From NCBI GenBank assembly GCA_948960675.1, contig CARDPF010000223.1, forward strand, positions 1-5,241: a stretch of DNA of 5,241 nt, given 5' to 3'. Under the pieces are notes generated by a model that did not search any database, had not been told where the DNA came from, and was given only the letters and a program-made list of their open reading frames with translations. The position numbers and the translations under genes are program-made. Position 1 is the first letter of the stretch, and each line of letters opens with the position of its first letter. The DNA is from an uncultured Eisenbergiella sp. (GTDB lineage Bacteria > Bacillota > Clostridia > Lachnospirales > Lachnospiraceae). Positions 1-5,241 of this stretch are shown piece after piece.

Positions 1-1068
1 GGGGACAGGAACCGCCTGCGGGGCTTTCGGATGCTCCACTGCGTAATTTTGCAAAGCGATGCGGCAAATGAGGAGGGATACCGGATTGTCAGGGAGACCA
101 TACAGGCGCGCCTCCCCGGCGCGGAAGCAGCGTTTTGCAGGAACCGGGGCAGCGTGGTCAGCTATTTGATGGCGCCCGGGGCGCTGCAGGAGTATCAGGA
201 AAGCGTGACCCTGTTCGGGAGGCATTTGCTGCACCATCTGAAGAAGGAGGGGGTGGATTGCGCTTTATTATTTGACGATATGCTTTTTGAAAATCCGGAA
301 AGTACATTCCGCAATGACCATGATACCCATCTGTACCGGATGCTGACAAAGGTATTTTGGGAAGAGGAAAAAATTTTGCTAAGCAGCCGGCTTGACGGAC
401 AGGCAGAATGCGAGCACAGGCTGGAGGGAGAAGAGTCTTATCTGGAAGAGATGAAAAGGGCGATTTTGGACAAAGACCGGGAGAAGCTTAAAACAACTTT
501 TATGTGTATGGATAAAGACGTCTGTGAAAAAAAGCTGAATATCGTGTTTTTGCAGGAACTTGGGTACAGGCTTTATTACAGCCTGACGGATTTGTGTAAG
601 AAGGAAGGGATAGAGGTTGATTTACAGCCCTTTGACTGGAGGGATATGCCCTGCTATTTTACCTATCCGGACTGGAGCCGGATGCTGTGGGAACAGGTCT
701 TTTCCTGCATGGAAAACAAGGGCCGTGCGTTGGGACAGGGTATGGGAGAGCAGGTGGTTGCGTGGGTGGAACGTCATTTTATGGAGCCGATTACCTTAAA
801 ATCGGTGGCGGACCGGTTTTATCTCAATCCCGCTTACCTGGGAAGAAGTTTTCAAAAGCTGACCGGCAAGAGCTTAAAGCAATATGTAAATGATTTGCGG
901 ATTGAAGAGGCCAAGAGGCTTTTGCGTACCACCGATAAGCTGATTTATGAAATTGCGGGGCAGACGGGTTTTGCGGAGAGCAAATATTTTGTATCCCGCT
1001 TTACGCAGCTGGTAGGCTGTTCCCCGCTGGAATATAGGAAAATGTCGGAACGGGAAAGCAATAAATGA
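1..1068 (+). CDS. AraC-family transcriptional regulator, YesN-like response regulator type (5' partial)
   Basis: DNA-binding regulator, probably controlling the transporter operon just downstream. Numbering from the ATG at 31 (345 residues), residues about 238-338 form a typical AraC/XylS domain: a first helix-turn-helix around LKSVADRFYLNPAYLGRSF (256-274) and a second around IYEIAGQTGFAESKYFVSRF (305-324), followed by the family's GCSPLEYRK ending (329-337). Residues 1-120 resemble the degenerate GGDEF-like middle domain found between receiver and HTH in YesN-type response regulators (an inference from pattern, not a search). The frame stays open upstream of the ATG to base 1 (reading GDRNRLRGFR) and the ATG has no well-placed ribosome site, so I treat the gene as truncated by the contig edge. 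YesN-type proteins of this class are usually near 500 residues, with an N-terminal receiver domain carrying the phosphorylated Asp; that part is not visible. The ATG at 31 is therefore probably an internal Met. AraC family: very sure; two-component membership: likely. Confidence 0.9.
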   Translation, partial: GDRNRLRGFRMLHCVILQSDAANEEGYRIVRETIQARLPGAEAAFCRNRGSVVSYLMAPGALQEYQESVTLFGRHLLHHLKKEGVDCALLFDDMLFENPESTFRNDHDTHLYRMLTKVFWEEEKILLSSRLDGQAECEHRLEGEESYLEEMKRAILDKDREKLKTTFMCMDKDVCEKKLNIVFLQELGYRLYYSLTDLCKKEGIEVDLQPFDWRDMPCYFTYPDWSRMLWEQVFSCMENKGRALGQGMGEQVVAWVERHFMEPITLKSVADRFYLNPAYLGRSFQKLTGKSLKQYVNDLRIEEAKRLLRTTDKLIYEIAGQTGFAESKYFVSRFTQLVGCSPLEYRKMSERESNK

Positions 1069-1070
1069 CA

Positions 1071-1095
1071 AAAAGGCAATAATTGGGAAAAGGCA
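1071..1095 (+). repeat. Short direct repeat AAAAGGCA x2, possible regulator site
   Basis: The 8-base word AAAAGGCA occurs at 1071-1078 and again at 1088-1095, 17 bases start to start, upstream of the promoter of the binding-protein gene. AraC-family proteins generally bind paired direct half-sites close to the -35 element, usually about two helical turns apart; 17 is a little short for that. The second copy overlaps the left arm of the terminator hairpin. A-rich words recur easily by chance, so this is only a candidate operator. Confidence 0.2.
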
Positions 1096-1127
1096 GGTGT
1101 AAAAATCGGAATTTTTGCACCTGTTTT
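1094..1127 (+). terminator. Rho-independent terminator after the regulator gene
   Basis: A 13-bp stem (1094-1106 with 1111-1123, one T·G wobble at 1100/1117) closes a CGGA tetraloop (1107-1110) and is followed by TTTT (1124-1127). It starts 25 bases after the regulator stop codon. The upstream AAAA (1088-1091) can also pair with the T run, so the structure is close to symmetric and could work on both strands. The U-tract is short, so termination may be partial. It separates the regulator transcript from the transporter transcript, whose promoter begins 4 bases later. Confidence 0.75.
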
Positions 1128-1131
1128 GGGA

Positions 1132-1160
1132 ATGAAATAATGCCTCCCTTTTCGTATAAT
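1132..1160 (+). promoter_or_regulatory. Sigma-A-type promoter of the transporter operon
   Basis: A perfect -10 hexamer TATAAT lies at 1155-1160, with ATGAAA at 1132-1137 as the -35 (4 of 6 matches to TTGACA) and an optimal 17-base spacer. Transcription should begin near 1166-1168, giving a leader of about 40 bases before the ATG at 1207. The weak -35 next to a strong -10 fits a promoter that needs an activator, and an AraC-type regulator is encoded immediately upstream. No other promoter this good was seen in the window. Confidence 0.7.
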
Positions 1161-1167
1161 ATCGTTA

Positions 1168-1188
1168 AGAACTTGCAGATAAGGTTCT
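1168..1188 (+). other. Small hairpin at the predicted 5' end of the transporter mRNA
   Basis: Bases 1168-1174 (AGAACTT) can pair with 1182-1188 (AGGTTCT) through seven pairs including one T·G wobble, leaving a 7-base loop. It sits at the predicted transcription start and leaves the ribosome site at 1194-1199 free, so it could protect the 5' end of the message. The stem is weak and may be chance; it has no T-tract and is too small for a riboswitch. Confidence 0.25.
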
Positions 1189-1193
1189 GGAAA

Positions 1194-1199
1194 GGGAGG
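1194..1199 (+). promoter_or_regulatory. Ribosome binding site of the solute-binding lipoprotein
   Basis: GGGAGG (within AAAGGGAGGA) ends 7 bases before the ATG at 1207. This fixes the start and places a well-formed lipoprotein signal peptide directly at the N-terminus. Confidence 0.85.
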
Positions 1200-1206
1200 A
1201 AACAAT

Positions 1207-3009
1207 ATGAAGGCAAAGAAACTAGGCGCGATGTTTCTGGCGGCAGGCATGGTAATGTCTCTGGCGGCATGCGGCAATAATGCCAGTTCCCAGACAGCAG
1301 GGCAGCCGGAATCAACGGCTGTAAAGGCCGACGATAAGGCGGATGACGCGCAGGAGGAGACGGCGGCAAAAGAGGATGCCGGACAGGAGGATACCGGGGC
1401 AGGCGCGGACGCGGCATCCGGTAATTACGGTGGGCTGGTTCCCATGGAGGATGCAGACGATCCGATTACCTATACGTTTTTTGTGCGGGATCCCGGTGTG
1501 GCGCCTGCGGATGACAATCCGGTTATCAAAAAAATTACGGAATTGACGGGCGTGACATTAAAATTTGAATTTTTGGTGGGCGATCTGGACCAGAAGCTGG
1601 GCGTTATGATCGCGGGCGGAGACTATCCGGACGTTATTTTTGCCGGTGATGCCGCGACCAAGCTGATGGATGCGGGTGCATTCATCCCGCTGGAGGATGA
1701 GATCCCCAAATATCCCAATTTGAACAGTATGTATAAGGGTGTCCTCAAATACCTGACACAGGCGGACGGACATGTGTACAACATGGAAATCTATGGCGCG
1801 TTCCAGAACGATGTGACGCAGGTGGCCCCTCCCTTCGAGTGTGGCATCGGATTTTACATCCAGAAAGCAGTTTTGGAGGAGGCGGGATATCCCCAAATCA
1901 AGACCCTTGACGAATATTTTAAGGTAATAGAAGATTATATGGAAAAGCATCCCGAAATTGACGGTGTAAAGACTACCGGTTTTGAAATTTTGGCGGATGG
2001 ATGGAGAAACTGGGCGCTGTTAAATCCCGCACAGAATCTTTTGGGAGCAGGCAACGACGGGGCGATATTCGTAGACCAGAATACTTTTGAGACTTCGTTC
2101 TTCCAGATCAGCGACACGGCGTTTGACTTTTACAAAAAGCTGAATGAGGAATATTTAAAGGGCGTAATTGAGGCGGAAACTTTTACCCAGAATTATGACC
2201 AGTATATTTCCAAAATTACAACGGGCGCAGTGCTGGGCTTTTATGACCAGAACTGGAATTTCCAGAGTGCGCAGGATCTTTTGAAAGCGGACGGCAAGTA
2301 TGAACGCACCTATGTGGCGGTGCCTATCACCAACCCGGGCGTAAAGGACGGCTATCTGGATAAGTCCAACGGAATTCCCACAGGTACCAACGGCGTAGGT
2401 ATCACGGTGAACTGTGAAAATCCTGAGCGCTTGCTGCGGTTTTTTGACTGGCTCTGCCAGAGGGAAGTACAGGATTATCTGCAGTGGGGCGAAGAAGGAA
2501 CCGATTGGGTAAAGACAGAGGACGGCGGCAAGGCCCTGACGGCAGAGAGGCGCGCCATTGTGTACGATACGGCCAAAAAGCGGGATGAGACCGGGCTTAC
2601 GCTTTGGAACTATTGCCCGAAATGGCAGGGAACATATACTTCCGACGGCATGCCCTGTGGTACAGGGGAATCCCCTGACGAATATCTGGCATCCCAGTCC
2701 GATTATGACAAAAAATTCCTGGAAGGCTACGGCATTAAGTATCCGGCGGAAATTTTCTCGGATCCGGTTGTCCGGGAGCCCTATTACCCGGTATGGGCCA
2801 TGTCCTTAGAGGACGGAAGCCCGGCGGCGGTTGCCAATACGAAGATTACCGATGTGACGATGAAATTTTATCCGAGGCTGATCCTGGCAAAGGATGATGC
2901 GGAATACGAATCAATCTGGGGAGATTTCTTAAAAGAATTCAACACAATTGATCTGGATTCCTATCAGGCGGAAATCGACAGGCAGATTGCGGAAAAGATG
3001 AAAAAGTAA
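1207..3009 (+). CDS. Extracellular solute-binding lipoprotein of a CUT1-type carbohydrate ABC importer (LplA/YtcQ-like)
   Basis: Captures the substrate outside the cell and hands it to the membrane permeases encoded next. The 600-residue product starts with a lipoprotein signal: MKAKK, a hydrophobic stretch (about 6-20), then the lipobox LAAC with the lipidated Cys at 22. Residues 24-75 are a low-complexity, Ala/Asp/Glu-rich linker tethering the domain to the membrane. The binding fold follows from about residue 86: a beta-strand start (ITYTFFVRD), the family-typical AGGDYPDVIF (136-145), RFFDWLCQREVQDYLQWGEEGTDW (411-434), matching the WG-x-EG motif seen in LplA/YtcQ-like proteins, and a helical, charged C-terminus ending in AEKMKK. 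It is longer than the Bacillus relatives (about 500), partly because of the linker. The gene is led by its own promoter and followed by a hairpin at 3042-3072. Known relatives bind oligosaccharides, for example pectin-derived ones; the ligand here cannot be read from sequence. Aromatic residues such as W266, W269, W350 and W468 could stack against sugars, an inference. Confidence 0.93.
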   Translation: MKAKKLGAMFLAAGMVMSLAACGNNASSQTAGQPESTAVKADDKADDAQEETAAKEDAGQEDTGAGADAASGNYGGLVPMEDADDPITYTFFVRDPGVAPADDNPVIKKITELTGVTLKFEFLVGDLDQKLGVMIAGGDYPDVIFAGDAATKLMDAGAFIPLEDEIPKYPNLNSMYKGVLKYLTQADGHVYNMEIYGAFQNDVTQVAPPFECGIGFYIQKAVLEEAGYPQIKTLDEYFKVIEDYMEKHPEIDGVKTTGFEILADGWRNWALLNPAQNLLGAGNDGAIFVDQNTFETSFFQISDTAFDFYKKLNEEYLKGVIEAETFTQNYDQYISKITTGAVLGFYDQNWNFQSAQDLLKADGKYERTYVAVPITNPGVKDGYLDKSNGIPTGTNGVGITVNCENPERLLRFFDWLCQREVQDYLQWGEEGTDWVKTEDGGKALTAERRAIVYDTAKKRDETGLTLWNYCPKWQGTYTSDGMPCGTGESPDEYLASQSDYDKKFLEGYGIKYPAEIFSDPVVREPYYPVWAMSLEDGSPAAVANTKITDVTMKFYPRLILAKDDAEYESIWGDFLKEFNTIDLDSYQAEIDRQIAEKMKK

Positions 3010-3041
3010 AGTCATATCCGGCTGCTGTAAAACAGAACGGG

Positions 3042-3072
3042 AGGATGGGAGGGCTTTGCCCTCCCTCCTTTT
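3042..3072 (+). terminator. Strong hairpin with T-tract between binding-protein and permease genes (partial terminator or mRNA stabiliser)
   Basis: An 8-bp perfect GC-rich stem (GGGAGGGC at 3047-3054 with GCCCTCCC at 3058-3065) closes a TTT loop. With T3046 bulged the stem extends by four more pairs (3042-3045 with 3066-3069), and the right side runs into TTTT (3069-3072). It lies 32 bases after the binding-protein stop. By shape it is an intrinsic terminator, yet the permeases that must work with the binding protein lie beyond it with no convincing promoter of their own in 3073-3184. The simplest reading is leaky termination and/or protection of the upstream message from 3' decay, giving excess binding protein over permease, a known arrangement in ABC importer operons. 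Confidence 0.8.
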
Positions 3073-3184
3073 GTGCCATGGGAAATTGCGACAGCGCAGA
3101 TTGTTTAAAATCGTCGCTGCCGGACAAAGATTTCTTATTTTTGGGACAGAAATGCGGGGCCACAGCAGTATGGCGGGGATTGGA

Positions 3185-3190
3185 AAGGAG
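3185..3190 (+). promoter_or_regulatory. Ribosome binding site that sets the first permease start
   Basis: AAGGAG ends 6 bases before the ATG at 3197. The same frame is open back to an ATG at 3056, but that one lies inside the terminator hairpin, and the extra 47 residues are not permease-like, so 3197 is the start. Confidence 0.85.
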
Positions 3191-3196
3191 TTTTGC

Positions 3197-4117
3197 ATGC
3201 GTAAATTTCAGACTACATTCAAAAAGATGGCGGGGCAAAAAGCGTTGTATTTTATGATCGTGCCCTGTATGATTTATACCTTTATTTTTTCATATTATCC
3301 GTTGCGGGGCTGGATTATGGCATTCCAGAATTACCGTCCCGCAAAAGGATATGCCGGGTCGCCCTTTGTGGGATTGCAGCAGTTCCAGTTTTTATTTCAG
3401 GACATCGAATTTTGGAGGAGTGTGCGCAACACGCTGGCAATGTCTTTGATGAATCTGGTATTCAGCTTTGCATTTGCCATTGTATTTGCCCTTTTGCTAA
3501 ACGAGATTAAGTCCCTTGGCATGAAGCGCCTGACACAGACCGTTTCCTACCTGCCGCACTTTTTGAGCTGGATCATTGTCTGTTCCCTGGTTTCCAATAT
3601 GCTGTCCACCAACGACGGTATGGTGAATAATTTCCTGATGGGACTTGGGCTGATCGATAAGCCGGTGCTGTGGCTGGGGGAACAGAAATACTTTTGGTGG
3701 GTGACAACGTTTTCCAATGTCTGGAAGGAAACGGGATGGAATTCCATCATTTATATAGCGGCCATTTCGGGAATTGACCAGGCGTTGTATGAGGCGGCGG
3801 AATTGGACGGGGCAAGCCGTTTCCAAAAAATGTGGCATGTGACGCTTCCGGGCATCAAATCCACCATTGTAGTGCTGCTGATCATGAATCTGGGATGGGT
3901 GTTGAACGCAAGTTTTGAGGTGCCCTACATTTTGGGAAGCGGCCTTTTGCAGGATGTATCCCAAACCATTGATATTTTTGTCCTGAAATACGGTATGAGC
4001 ATCGGTAACTATTCCCTGGCGACGGCTGCAGGTATTTTTAAATCTGTCATTTCCCTGTTTCTCGTCTTTGGGACCAATGCCATCGCCAATAAGCTGGGCG
4101 AAAACAGCCTGATGTGA
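3197..4117 (+). CDS. ABC transporter permease, LplB-like, CUT1/binding-protein-dependent family
   Basis: One half of the membrane channel of the importer. The 306-residue protein has a short basic cytoplasmic N-terminus (MRKFQTTFKKMAGQKA) and about six predicted membrane segments, near 17-36, 78-101, 117-135, 165-190, 220-240 and 275-295. The cytoplasmic EAA loop, which docks on the ATPase, is intact: EAAELDG at 199-205, with the conserved LP at 217-218. Early features such as YYPLRGWIMAFQNY (33-46), followed by a GSPFVGLQQF segment, are typical of the LplB/YteP group. Length matches the family (about 300). It pairs with the second permease, whose Shine-Dalgarno overlaps this gene's TGA stop, so the two are probably translated together in equal amounts. 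No nucleotide-binding subunit is encoded nearby; relatives use a shared MsmX-type ATPase. Family assignment is firm; substrate is unknown. Confidence 0.93.
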   Translation: MRKFQTTFKKMAGQKALYFMIVPCMIYTFIFSYYPLRGWIMAFQNYRPAKGYAGSPFVGLQQFQFLFQDIEFWRSVRNTLAMSLMNLVFSFAFAIVFALLLNEIKSLGMKRLTQTVSYLPHFLSWIIVCSLVSNMLSTNDGMVNNFLMGLGLIDKPVLWLGEQKYFWWVTTFSNVWKETGWNSIIYIAAISGIDQALYEAAELDGASRFQKMWHVTLPGIKSTIVVLLIMNLGWVLNASFEVPYILGSGLLQDVSQTIDIFVLKYGMSIGNYSLATAAGIFKSVISLFLVFGTNAIANKLGENSLM

Positions 4118-4122
4118 GGAGG
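4117..4122 (+). promoter_or_regulatory. Ribosome binding site of the second permease, overlapping the previous stop codon
   Basis: AGGAGG begins with the last base of the first permease's TGA (4115-4117) and ends 8 bases before the ATG at 4131. A ribosome finishing the first permease would sit directly on this site, which supports translational coupling. Confidence 0.8.
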
Positions 4123-4130
4123 GGGAGCAG

Positions 4131-5048
4131 ATGAAGAATTTTTGGAGAATCAGGGTTGGAAAGCACAATCTGGGAGATGTGACTTTTCATGTGGTCAACG
4201 GAATCATCATGCTTTTTGTGATTATCGTCATGATCTATCCGTTCTGGAATACGGTGGCTGTTTCCTTTAATGACGCACAGGATACGCTGCGGGGCGGTAT
4301 TACGCTGTTTCCGCGAATCTTTTCCACCTACAGCTATGAATCCGTATTTAAAAATAAGCTCATGGGGACGGCAGCTGTCAATTCGGTGCTGCGTACCGTG
4401 ATATCCACGGTGCTGGGTGTGCTGGTGGGTTCCATGATCGCTTATGTATTGTCCCGCAGGGAACTGCTCGGCAGAAAGGCCATCACCGCTTATTTTCTTG
4501 TGACCATGTATATATCCGCAGGGCTGATTCCCACCTACTTTTTGATCAAGGATCTGGGAATGCTGAATAGTTTTGCGGTTTATATAGTGCCGGGACTGGT
4601 AAGCGTGTACAACATTATTGTGATCAAGTCCTTTATGCAGTCCCTTCCGGACAGTCTCACGGAAGCGGCAATGGTGGACGGGGCGGGACATTTCCGCTGC
4701 TATTGGCAGATTGTACTTCCCTGCTCAAAACCGGTATTGGCGACCGTGGCGCTGTGGTGTGCAGTGGGCGCCTGGAACCAATGGTTCGATACCTTTTTGT
4801 ATGCCTCTGGTGCGGATCATTTGACAACCCTGCAGTATGAGATGATGAAGCTTTTGTCCTCCGCCATGCAGTCCGGGCGGGACAATTCCAGCATTTTCGG
4901 AAACGGGCAGCAGATGGCCAATACGGTTACGCCCACCTCCATCCGTGCGGCAGTGACGATTGTGGCGTCCGTGCCGATTCTGGTGGTTTATCCGTTTATG
5001 CAAAAATACTTTGTCAAGGGTGTGACCCTGGGCGCGACCAAGGAATAA
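4131..5048 (+). CDS. ABC transporter permease, YtcP/LplC-like, CUT1 (MalG-like) family
   Basis: Second half of the membrane channel. The 305-residue protein has about six predicted membrane segments, near 20-42, 82-108, 118-138, 147-166, 198-220 and 272-292. The EAA loop is intact: EAAMVDG at 178-184 with LP at 196-197. The region GAWNQWFDTFLY (213-224) and the C-terminal signature PFMQKYFVKGVTLGATKE (288-305) are hallmarks of the YtcP/LplC group and mark this as the MalG-like partner of the LplB-like permease before it. Length is normal and nothing is broken. The 13-base gap and shared stop/Shine-Dalgarno with the previous gene make it the last confirmed gene of the operon. A downstream gene may follow (see 5138-5204). 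Substrate not deducible. Confidence 0.94.
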   Translation: MKNFWRIRVGKHNLGDVTFHVVNGIIMLFVIIVMIYPFWNTVAVSFNDAQDTLRGGITLFPRIFSTYSYESVFKNKLMGTAAVNSVLRTVISTVLGVLVGSMIAYVLSRRELLGRKAITAYFLVTMYISAGLIPTYFLIKDLGMLNSFAVYIVPGLVSVYNIIVIKSFMQSLPDSLTEAAMVDGAGHFRCYWQIVLPCSKPVLATVALWCAVGAWNQWFDTFLYASGADHLTTLQYEMMKLLSSAMQSGRDNSSIFGNGQQMANTVTPTSIRAAVTIVASVPILVVYPFMQKYFVKGVTLGATKE

Positions 5049-5137
5049 AGGCAGCAGGGAACCGTTTACATGCGGTGGCTGCAAAGACTGCGGTATGTGG
5101 ATGGTGTGCAGTTTTGGTAGCGCCGGAAGCTGCGGTG

Positions 5138-5145
5138 AAAGGAGG
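5138..5145 (+). promoter_or_regulatory. Strong Shine-Dalgarno without a confirmed gene
   Basis: AAAGGAGG is close to the ideal Firmicutes ribosome site and lies 89 bases after the second permease stop. It points to a further gene in the operon, lost at the contig end. The best-placed start after it is a TTG at 5152, 6 bases downstream; the nearby GTG at 5154 is followed at once by TAA. Confidence 0.5.
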
Positions 5146-5151
5146 AATTGC

Positions 5152-5204
5152 TTGTGTAACCGCAGGCAGAAGCGATATCCCGGATGGGAATGTCGGTATC
5201 CTTT
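5152..5204 (+). CDS. Possible start of a further operon gene (3' truncated, TTG start)
   Basis: From a TTG 6 bases after a strong Shine-Dalgarno, the frame is open for 17 codons up to the adapter junction, reading (L/M)CNRRQKRYPGWECRYP and on. It is too short to recognise a family. Operons of this kind often continue with glycoside hydrolases or other sugar-catabolic genes, but nothing here shows that. The other reading is ATG at 5184, which is also open to the junction but lacks a ribosome site. The rest of the 5049-5204 stretch holds only weak hairpins: GCAGC/GCTGC at 5051-5055/5078-5082 with an inner ACCG/CGGT at 5061-5064/5073-5076, without a T-tract, so no convincing terminator ends the operon after the second permease. 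Confidence 0.25.
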
Positions 5205-5241
5205 AGATCGGAAGAGCGTCGTGTAGGGAAAGAGTGTAGAT
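5205..5241. other. Illumina TruSeq adapter sequence (assembly contamination)
   Basis: The final 37 bases, starting AGATCGGAAGAGCGTCGTGT and ending at the contig edge, match from memory the reverse complement of the Illumina TruSeq universal adapter without a mismatch. This is read-through adapter that was not trimmed before assembly. Genomic sequence ends at 5204; any reading frame crossing that point is artificial past it. Confidence 0.97.

Noticed and set aside
1168..1206. A riboswitch in the leader of the binding-protein gene
   Set aside because: The leader is only about 40 bases and has one weak 7-bp hairpin; there is no room for a known aptamer or expression platform.
1001..1417. Minus-strand open frames across the regulator/transporter gap (945-1277 and 1001-1417)
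   Set aside because: Proline-rich, domainless translation opposite the lipoprotein signal and linker; they run straight through the promoter and terminator and lack a convincing start site.
3086..3111. A promoter for the permease genes: TTGCGA (3086-3091) with TAAAAT (3106-3111)
   Set aside because: Both hexamers look fair, but the spacer is only 14 bases, too short for a standard sigma-A promoter, and there is no correctly placed extended -10.
3056..3196. An N-terminal extension of the first permease from the ATG at 3056
   Set aside because: That ATG falls in the loop of the hairpin, has no useful ribosome site of its own, and encodes 47 residues unlike any permease N-terminus; the ATG at 3197 has a well-placed AAGGAG.
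3497..4168. Long open frames on the minus strand opposite the permeases (3497-4168 and 4047-4691)
   Set aside because: They lie antisense to clear permease genes, overlap each other, and read as His/Gln-rich, low-quality protein with no recognisable domain. They are shadows of the coding strand.
1..5204. CRISPR arrays, tRNA/rRNA genes, insertion sequences or phage-related genes
   Set aside because: No repeat-spacer pattern, no tRNA-like cloverleaf or rRNA sequence, no transposase or terminal inverted repeats were seen; nearly all of the window is ordinary regulator and transporter coding sequence.

Overview
The window is one short assembled contig. It looks like a piece of a Firmicutes genome, most likely a Lachnospiraceae-type gut clostridium. 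The signs are purine-rich Shine-Dalgarno sites close to every start, moderate GC, a long acidic linker on a lipoprotein, and the gene order itself: a YesN-like AraC-family regulator followed by an LplABC/YtcQ-type carbohydrate importer. This assignment rests on style and protein family, not on a database search.

All genes read on the + strand. Bases 1-1068 are the 3' part of an AraC-type regulator; the frame is open to the first base, so the N-terminus lies off the contig. Bases 1069-1206 hold a hairpin terminator (1094-1127), then a good sigma-A-type promoter (-35 at 1132-1137, -10 at 1155-1160) and a strong RBS. Bases 1207-3009 encode a 600-residue solute-binding lipoprotein. The gap at 3010-3196 carries a strong GC-rich hairpin with a T-tract (3042-3072). 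Bases 3197-4117 and 4131-5048 encode the two membrane permeases, which are tightly coupled. Bases 5049-5204 hold no confident gene, but a strong Shine-Dalgarno and a short open frame suggest the start of another gene, cut off by the contig end.

The parts fit one scheme. The regulator, probably the response regulator of a two-component pair, controls the importer. The lipoprotein captures an oligosaccharide or similar ligand outside the membrane, and the two permeases form the channel. No ATPase is encoded here; this transporter family commonly borrows a shared MsmX-type ATPase encoded elsewhere. The hairpin between binding protein and permeases would give more binding protein than permease.

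The last 37 bases (5205-5241) are not genomic: they match the reverse complement of the Illumina TruSeq universal adapter. I found no new biological system. The points most worth attention are the adapter, the truncated regulator, the intra-operon hairpin and the regulatory layout upstream of the binding-protein gene.
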